This document shows, in pieces, positions 57,648-64,000 of a stretch of DNA of 64,000 nucleotides. Position numbers and translations under genes: made by a program. This DNA is from an uncultured Lachnospiraceae bacterium (GTDB taxonomy: Bacteria; Bacillota; Clostridia; Lachnospirales; Lachnospiraceae): the NCBI GenBank assembly GCA_902788035.1, contig CADAIL010000009.1, forward strand, positions 1 through 64,000, in the 5' to 3' direction. The stretch's first letter is position 1. Each line of letters starts with the position of its first letter. The notes beneath the pieces are model-generated. The model had not been told where the DNA came from, did not search any database, and worked only from the letters and a program-made list of their open reading frames with translations.

Positions 57648-58337
57648 TCACTCTTCTCCATAAAGGAGCTCGAACGTTTCGTAATGGTCTTCTGTATAGT
57701 ATATTCTGCCATCATCGGAATAGATGATTCTTTTCGCCCCTCTCGACTTCCTGCCGAGGGTGTCAATATCGCACTCATGGTAATTACCGCTCGGAAGGAT
57801 TCCCTCGTAGTTTCCGAAATGGTCTCCGCCGATGCACTTGCCTTTTGCGTATTTCTCAAGGGAGCCGCCCTCCCAGCCGAGCTTCTTGGCTTCCTTCTTG
57901 GTTATGAAGTTCTTTGGTAGACGCCCATAGACATGAATATAGAGCGCGACGTCCTCTTTTGAAGTGTAGGTGCCGTTCTCATCGATTGCGGCTTCCGGCT
58001 CGCTCGTTTGCGTATGGGACTCATTGATAGCCGTCGGCTTATCATCTGCCGTCTTCGGATCATTTACTGTCGATTCCGGTTCGTTCTGGGCTGATGAATT
58101 ATTGCCGTTCGTGGATCCATTGCCTTGATCAGGTGCGCTCTGTAAGTCGGACGTTTGTCCATCGGCCCCGGAACTTTCCTGAGTTTTCCCGGACTGAGAA
58201 TCCGGCTGCTCCGCGGCGCTCTCCAAAGTCACTGTACCGGAGCCCCCCGCAGCAGCACTGCTGCTTCTGCCGCATCCTGCAAGTGTCACAAGGGCGAGGA
58301 CAATTGAAAATAGCAATGCATAAAACGATTTTTTCAA
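57648..58337 (-). CDS. Secreted lipoprotein ribonuclease of the barnase family
   Basis: 229 residues from a TTG start (GGGAGG 8-9 bases upstream). A lipoprotein signal peptide (KKSFYALLFSIVLALVTLAGC, lipobox LAGC near residue 22) leads into a Ser/Gln/Asn/Glu-rich linker of about 100 residues. The barnase domain follows (about 125-229): DVALYIHVYGRLPKNFITKKEAKKLGW, GGDHFGNYEGILP. Catalytic Glu, Arg and His are seen in YHECDI, GAKRIIYS and TEDHYETF. It would be tethered outside the membrane. An earlier ATG (58358) would hide the signal peptide behind charged residues. Confidence 0.92.
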   Translation of the reverse strand: MKKSFYALLFSIVLALVTLAGCGRSSSAAAGGSGTVTLESAAEQPDSQSGKTQESSGADGQTSDLQSAPDQGNGSTNGNNSSAQNEPESTVNDPKTADDKPTAINESHTQTSEPEAAIDENGTYTSKEDVALYIHVYGRLPKNFITKKEAKKLGWEGGSLEKYAKGKCIGGDHFGNYEGILPSGNYHECDIDTLGRKSRGAKRIIYSDDGRIYYTEDHYETFELLYGEE

Positions 58338-58475
58338 AACCTGTTCCTCCCGGTTCATAGAGTAGTATTTCTCAAATCTGCTGCGAGAACTTCGAAGCAG
58401 GAAATCACAATTCATACTATATCACACTTGTGCGAAAAATGTGTGAAGCACACTGAAAGAAAATAAAGTAGTAAA

Positions 58476-58498
58476 AGGGGACACCATTGCGGCATCCC
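58476..58498 (-). terminator. Terminator of gdhA
   Basis: Stem GGGGATGCC/GGTGTCCCC (with G-U pairs) and a 5-base loop. On the minus strand it is followed by TTTTACTACTT. It lies about 100 bases past the gdhA stop. Confidence 0.75.
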
Positions 58499-58596
58499 CT
58501 TCTGTTTCGGTAAGTATTTGACTATCAGTATTCCTGATTTATCGGAGGCTGCAGTAATAATACTACACCCTTATTCTTATTTAAACAGCGCAGTTA

Positions 58597-59961
<1,365 letters not shown>

Positions 59962-60131
59962 TTACTGCTGCCAATCAGTAGGAATTTTTGATGGACAGCG
60001 GATTATGAACGCTTTGAAGAATCTCATAAACAAATATGCCGTCACATCGACAACAGGGCACACTGTCACTACAGTCTGCTCCTGTCCGCCTTTGGACAGC
60101 ACACTGGATAGATATCTTTATTCCGCTGATT

Positions 60132-60160
60132 ATTCTAGTACAAGGTTTTCACTCTGTCAA
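60132..60160 (-). promoter_or_regulatory. Promoter of gdhA
   Basis: On the minus strand: TTGACA (60155-60160), an exact 17-base spacer and TAGAAT (60132-60137). The leader of about 190 bases contains short GTCC/GGAC hairpins (CTGTCC against GGACAG near 60095-60110). The remaining 336-base gap holds the transporter terminator. Confidence 0.8.
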
Positions 60161-60203
60161 GATAAACTTTAACGCAATAAAGGAAAAAAGTATTGTAAAA
60201 GAA

Positions 60204-60240
60204 TTGGCCAAAAGCCGCAGTAAACGCAGCCTTTGGCCAA
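60204..60240 (-). terminator. Terminator of the ABC transporter operon
   Basis: TTGGCCAAA pairs with TTTGGCCAA, with further pairs inside (GCCGC, GCAGC region). On the minus strand it is followed by TTCTTTTACAATACTTTTTT. It ends the transcript 28 bases after the permease stop. Confidence 0.85.
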
Positions 60241-60267
60241 TAATCACCAATTAAAAATTCAATTTTC

Positions 60268-61260
60268 TTACCGCTCCTCTCGGAAATAAGAAAGTCCGAG
60301 GCTGGCAGGCGGCTGGTCCTCCCTCTTCTTACGCATGGAGACGCGCAGAAGGACAAGGATCGTGACGATGTACGGGAGCATCTTGAAAATCTCCTGCGAG
60401 CTTCTCGTGAGACCCGGAATGTAGAGATACATCCAGTAGAGCACGCCGAAAAGGTAGGAACCCCAGATCGCGTTCAGCGGTCTCCAGGTCGCAAAGATGA
60501 CCAGGGCCACCGCAAGCCAGCCGAGCGCCTCGATCGTACTGTCGGTCGTCCATGTGCCCTTGATGTAGTCCATCGTATAGTAGAGACCGCCAAGGCCCGA
60601 GATTCCGGCACCGATGCAGGTCGCCAGATACTTATAGCGGATGACGTTGATACCGGCAGCGTCCGCAGTCGCCGGGCTCTCACCGACGGAACGGAGGTTT
60701 AGACCGGTGCGGGTGCGGTTCAGGAAGAAATACATGACCACGGCGATGATGATCGCAAGGTAGGCCATGAAGCCGTAGCTAAAGAATATCTTGCCGAGAT
60801 TTCCAATCTTGAAAAAGTGGGCAAGTGACATTCTGTACGCATTGCTCGTTGTGCGAACGGAAATCTGTCCGACACCGCCGGCCATGGAATTCAGGATTCC
60901 ACCGAAGAAGTTGGCCAGACCGTTGCCGAAGATTGTGAGCGTAAGACCTGTTACGTTCTGATTGGCTCTCAATGTGATCGTGAGGAAACTGTAGATCAGA
61001 CCGCCGAGGGCTGCTGCCGCAAATGCAGCTATGAACGACAGTATGAGTGAAACAAATCCGTTCGGATGCTCCACATGTCCCTCATAGAAATAGCTCATTG
61101 CCAGACCCGCAATACCGCCGAGGTACATGATACCCGGAACACCGAGGTTCAGATTGCCGGACTTCTGGGTCAGGATCTCACCGAGAGCTCCGAACATGAT
61201 AACTGTACCGAAAACGATAGCCGACTGAAGAAGCTGAGAAATCTGTACTGCTGTAATCAT
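60268..61260 (-). CDS. ABC transporter permease 2 (BMP/nucleoside type)
   Basis: 330 residues from ATG 61260, just after GGAGGAG; the open frame runs 116 codons further up but that part is a shadow of the neighbouring permease. About eight or nine membrane segments. VPGIMYLGGIAGLAMSYFYEG and ALGEILTQKSGNLNLGVPG are typical of the NupQ/YufQ-type permease that pairs with BMP-family binding proteins. Its ATG overlaps the preceding stop (ATGA). It would import purine nucleosides or related compounds. Confidence 0.9.
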   Translation of the reverse strand: MITAVQISQLLQSAIVFGTVIMFGALGEILTQKSGNLNLGVPGIMYLGGIAGLAMSYFYEGHVEHPNGFVSLILSFIAAFAAAALGGLIYSFLTITLRANQNVTGLTLTIFGNGLANFFGGILNSMAGGVGQISVRTTSNAYRMSLAHFFKIGNLGKIFFSYGFMAYLAIIIAVVMYFFLNRTRTGLNLRSVGESPATADAAGINVIRYKYLATCIGAGISGLGGLYYTMDYIKGTWTTDSTIEALGWLAVALVIFATWRPLNAIWGSYLFGVLYWMYLYIPGLTRSSQEIFKMLPYIVTILVLLRVSMRKKREDQPPASLGLSYFREER

Positions 61261-62366
61261 TTGACATCTCCTCCCTTCTTTCCGCGGACGATGATCCGGT
61301 AATTGATAAAGAACTCGCTGCCCAGAATAAAGAACAGGATGATACCGGTGATAACGCTCGACGCATAGTCGTTCAGATTGAACTGCGACGCGATCTGAAC
61401 GGCACCCTTCTGAAGGGAGACGATCAGCAGCGAGATCAGCACCATGATGAACGAATTGAACTGAGACAGCCATGCGACGATGATTGCCGTGAATCCCTGA
61501 CCGCCCGCGGTTGATGTGGAAATCGTGTGGGAGGCGCCGGAGACCGCGATGAAACCGGCAAGGCCGCAGATCGCGCTGGAGATGGCCATCGTGCGGATCG
61601 TTACCCACTGCACATTGATGCCGGCATAGCGCGCCGTATTCTCACTGTCACCGACGACCGCGATCTCGTACCCCTGCTTGGAGTACTTGAGATAAACATA
61701 CATACCGATCGTGACCAGAAGAACAATGACAACATTGAGGCCGTTGGCCTGGCCGAACAGCTTCGGGAACCAGCCGGCCTGCGTCTTGGGATTGATAATA
61801 CCTACGGAGTTGGAGCCGAAAGGATTCTCCCAGAGTGCTACGCAGTAGCTTGTCAGCTGAATAGCGATGTAGTTCATCATGAGAGTGAACAAAGTTTCAT
61901 TGGCATTCCAGCGGGCTTTAAAGATTGCAGGGATCATACCCCACACAGCACCGCAGATAAGGCTGGCGCACGCCATAATAATCAGCAGGAGCGGTGTCGG
62001 CACAGACGCACCGAGAGATCTCATAAGACCGGCAGTCGCGATGCCGCCGACCAGTACCTGACCCTCTGCGCCGATATTCCAAAATCGCATCTTGAATGCG
62101 GGTGCAAGACCCAGGGCGATGCAGAGAAGCATCATTGTGTCACGAATCGTTACCCACATTCTTCTGTTGGTCCCGTAAGCACCTTTGAACATAGACTGAT
62201 AGACCGCGACCGGGTTCAGTTTTGTGACTGAGAAAATAAATATACCGGATACAAGAAGAGATATGAGGACCGCAATCACGCGGACTGCATAAGCCTTGGA
62301 TCTCGGCAGCGGATCTCTCTTGGCAATTCGAAGGAGAGGTTCATGGTGTGTATGTGAATGGTTCAT
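61257..62366 (-). CDS. ABC transporter permease 1 (BMP/nucleoside type)
   Basis: 369 residues, nine or ten membrane segments after a basic His-rich N-terminus (HSHTHHE). RMWVTIRDTMMLLCIALGLAPAFKMRFWNIGAEGQVLVGGIATAG is the family signature, followed by VVGDSENTARYAGINV in a cytosolic loop. Overlaps the ATPase stop by 4 bases and the second permease start by 4, so the three are co-translated. The substrate is inferred (purine nucleosides) from the family and from guaD and the purine island nearby. Confidence 0.92.
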   Translation of the reverse strand: MNHSHTHHEPLLRIAKRDPLPRSKAYAVRVIAVLISLLVSGIFIFSVTKLNPVAVYQSMFKGAYGTNRRMWVTIRDTMMLLCIALGLAPAFKMRFWNIGAEGQVLVGGIATAGLMRSLGASVPTPLLLIIMACASLICGAVWGMIPAIFKARWNANETLFTLMMNYIAIQLTSYCVALWENPFGSNSVGIINPKTQAGWFPKLFGQANGLNVVIVLLVTIGMYVYLKYSKQGYEIAVVGDSENTARYAGINVQWVTIRTMAISSAICGLAGFIAVSGASHTISTSTAGGQGFTAIIVAWLSQFNSFIMVLISLLIVSLQKGAVQIASQFNLNDYASSVITGIILFFILGSEFFINYRIIVRGKKGGDVK

Positions 62367-63901
62367 GAATTACCCTCCTTTCTGAACTTTGTCATGAGCA
62401 ATCCAACTTCTTCTTTGGTCGTCTTAGCTGTATCAACAATTCCGCTGACCTGTCCGCCGCAGATGACCATGATGCGGTCAGCAAGCTCCAGCAGAACATC
62501 AAGATCCTCGCCGACATAGACGACGGCGACACCTTTCATCTTCTGCTCGGTGAGCAGGTCATAAATGATGTAGGATGTGTTGATGTCAAGTCCTCGCACA
62601 GCGTAGGCAGTCATGAGGACAGACGGTTCCTGAGCAATTTCACGCCCGACAAGGACCTTCTGGACATTGCCGCCGGAAAGACGTCTTACAGGGAAATCTG
62701 TACTCGGTGTTACCACTCCGAGTTCTTTCATGACCCGGTCAGCAAGCTCCTTGGGAGTCTTTCTGTCGGCAAAAAGTCCTTTGCCCTTCCTGAAGCTTCT
62801 AAGAAGCATGTTATCGGTCATGCCCATAGGACCGACAAGACCCATACCGAGACGGTCTTCAGGTACAAATGAGAGCGCCACACCTGCATTTCTGATCTCC
62901 TTGGGTGATTTGCCGATCAGTTCGGTGCCTGCACCGTCTGCCTCTCTTGGATAATACATGATTGAAGCACCGCTCTCTGTAATCTGCAGGCCTGCAACAG
63001 CTTCCAGCAGTTCCTTCTGACCTGAACCGGCGATGCCGGCGATGCCGAGGATCTCTCCGCCATAGGCAGTAAAACTCACATTGTCAAGTCTCTTAACACC
63101 GATCGCGTCCACGACCGTCAGGTTCTTCACGACCAAACGCGGTGTCGGATTCGGATACTTCGGATGCGCAATGTTGAGCGTGACTTTCTTTCCGACCATC
63201 ATCTCGGTGAGCTTGTCTGGATTGGTGTCCTTAGTCGCAACGTCGCCGATGTACTGTCCTTTTCTAAGAACAGCGACGCGGTCGGACACGTCCATGACCT
63301 CATGCAGCTTGTGCGTTATGATGATCATGGCTTTGCCGTCTGCCTTCATGTTGCGCATGACGTTAAAGAGACGGTCTGTCTCCTGCGGCGTCAGAACAGC
63401 GGTCGGCTCGTCGAGGATCAGAATATCCGCGCCGCGATAGAGAACTTTTATAATCTCAACTGTCTGTTTTTCGGAGACAGACATGTCATATACTTTCTTG
63501 GCGGGATCTATTATAAATCCGTATTTGTCGCATATCTCTTTGATGTGTGCCGTCACAGCCTTGATGTCCAGTTTCGAATTCTCGGCTCCGAGCGTGACAT
63601 TTTCGGCTGCCGTGAACACATCTACAAGTTTAAAATGCTGATGAATCATACCGATTCCGCAGTCGAACGCGTCTTTCGGCGATGTGATCGTCACCGGCTC
63701 GCCATTGATCCGGATCTCGCCCTCATCGGGGAAGTAAAGGCCGGACAGCATGTTCATCAGTGTTGTCTTGCCGCTGCCGTTCTCGCCCAGCAGAGAGAGG
63801 ATTTCCCCTTTGCGGATCTCCAGATTCACATGGTCATTGGCGGTGACCTTGCCAAATCTCTTTGTTACGTTGATCATCTCAACAGCAGGTGTGTTTCCCA
63901 A
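62363..63901 (-). CDS. ABC transporter ATP-binding protein with two NBDs (nucleoside type)
   Basis: 512 residues from a TTG start (GAGGG upstream). NBD1 has Walker A LLGENGSGKTTLMN, Q-loop GMIHQHFKLVD, Walker B ILILDEPTAVLTPQE and a degenerate signature MSVSEKQTVEI. NBD2 has a degenerate Walker A (GIAGIAGSGQKELLEA), signature LSGGNVQKVLVGREI and VLMTAYAVRGLD at Walker B. This asymmetry is normal for the NupA/RbsA-like group. The partner binding lipoprotein gene is expected upstream, beyond the right edge; only 99 bases remain. Confidence 0.93.
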   Translation of the reverse strand: MGNTPAVEMINVTKRFGKVTANDHVNLEIRKGEILSLLGENGSGKTTLMNMLSGLYFPDEGEIRINGEPVTITSPKDAFDCGIGMIHQHFKLVDVFTAAENVTLGAENSKLDIKAVTAHIKEICDKYGFIIDPAKKVYDMSVSEKQTVEIIKVLYRGADILILDEPTAVLTPQETDRLFNVMRNMKADGKAMIIITHKLHEVMDVSDRVAVLRKGQYIGDVATKDTNPDKLTEMMVGKKVTLNIAHPKYPNPTPRLVVKNLTVVDAIGVKRLDNVSFTAYGGEILGIAGIAGSGQKELLEAVAGLQITESGASIMYYPREADGAGTELIGKSPKEIRNAGVALSFVPEDRLGMGLVGPMGMTDNMLLRSFRKGKGLFADRKTPKELADRVMKELGVVTPSTDFPVRRLSGGNVQKVLVGREIAQEPSVLMTAYAVRGLDINTSYIIYDLLTEQKMKGVAVVYVGEDLDVLLELADRIMVICGGQVSGIVDTAKTTKEEVGLLMTKFRKEGNS

Positions 63902-64000
63902 TTGATATCCCTCGCTTTTTGATGCCTGGACCTAAGCGGCCCGTTCATCTATTGTGTAATTAAGACCGGAAAGCTCATGCAAATGCTTCAATTGCCCTGC

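Noticed and set aside
61261..61608. 116-codon N-terminal extension of permease 2
   Set aside because: Arg/His-rich shadow of permease 1; the ATG at 61260 with GGAGGAG gives the normal start and a 4-base overlap.

Overview
The window looks like a chromosomal segment of an anaerobic, low-to-mid GC Firmicute, most likely class Clostridia and possibly close to Lachnospiraceae. The reasons are the dgt-dnaG-rpoD-trmK-Nif3 gene order, an aspartate transcarbamylase with a separate PyrI subunit, a class B sortase, GdhA, an SdpI/SdpR pair, Shine-Dalgarno sites of the AGGAGG type on nearly every gene, and an anaerobic selenium-linked purine gene set. The family-level placement is inference.

Layout. 196-1122 encodes a sortase B. 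1499-1582 is tRNA-Leu(CAA), and 1569-10545 is a 9 kb integrated element bounded by a 14-bp direct repeat of the tRNA 3' end. The element carries a tyrosine integrase, an excisionase-like protein, three HTH regulators, a phage-type replisome organizer, its own sigma-70 family factor and a set of small unknown genes. No relaxase, terminase or capsid gene is visible. 10.6-17.7 kb is housekeeping: lysA, pyk, a rhomboid-like membrane protein, aroC and a beta-propeller lactonase. 18.2-37.4 kb is a purine/urate catabolic island. One minus-strand set is ssnA-ygfK-hydA-yqeB-yqeC-mocA plus a metallo-beta-lactamase-fold protein. A second is two fold-type II PLP enzymes, serC and a DUF1015 protein. On the plus strand are a YheO-type regulator, ygeY and ygeW. 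guaD (40-41.3 kb) and a purine-nucleoside-type ABC transporter (60.3-63.9 kb, cut by the window edge) fit the same theme. The rest holds an orphan sdpRI pair, a ppx-ppk-glf operon, rnpB, pyrBI, a nucleoside kinase, the dgt-dnaG-rpoD region, a secreted barnase with its barstar, and gdhA.

How the genes would work together: the ABC transporter brings in nucleosides or bases and GuaD makes xanthine from guanine. YqeB, YqeC and MocA mature a selenium-dependent molybdenum hydroxylase (not in this window). YgfK, SsnA and HydA act on the purine or its ring-opened products, and YgeW and YgeY act on ureido/carbamoyl intermediates. YgeX, the usual diaminopropionate ammonia-lyase, is absent, and the paired PLP enzymes are the natural candidates to replace it.

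Non-coding structure is unusually rich. There is a family of about 197-bp elements with terminal inverted repeats and a covarying internal hairpin (three full and three partial copies). A second palindromic repeat family has at least five copies. There is a seven-unit array of a 73-bp hairpin-bearing repeat, a chain of about seven small hairpins near 39.6 kb, and several large perfect palindromes next to promoters. Gene starts were chosen by Shine-Dalgarno position and family length, so several CDS are shorter than the longest possible frame. All names rest on recognising motifs by eye; no database search was run.
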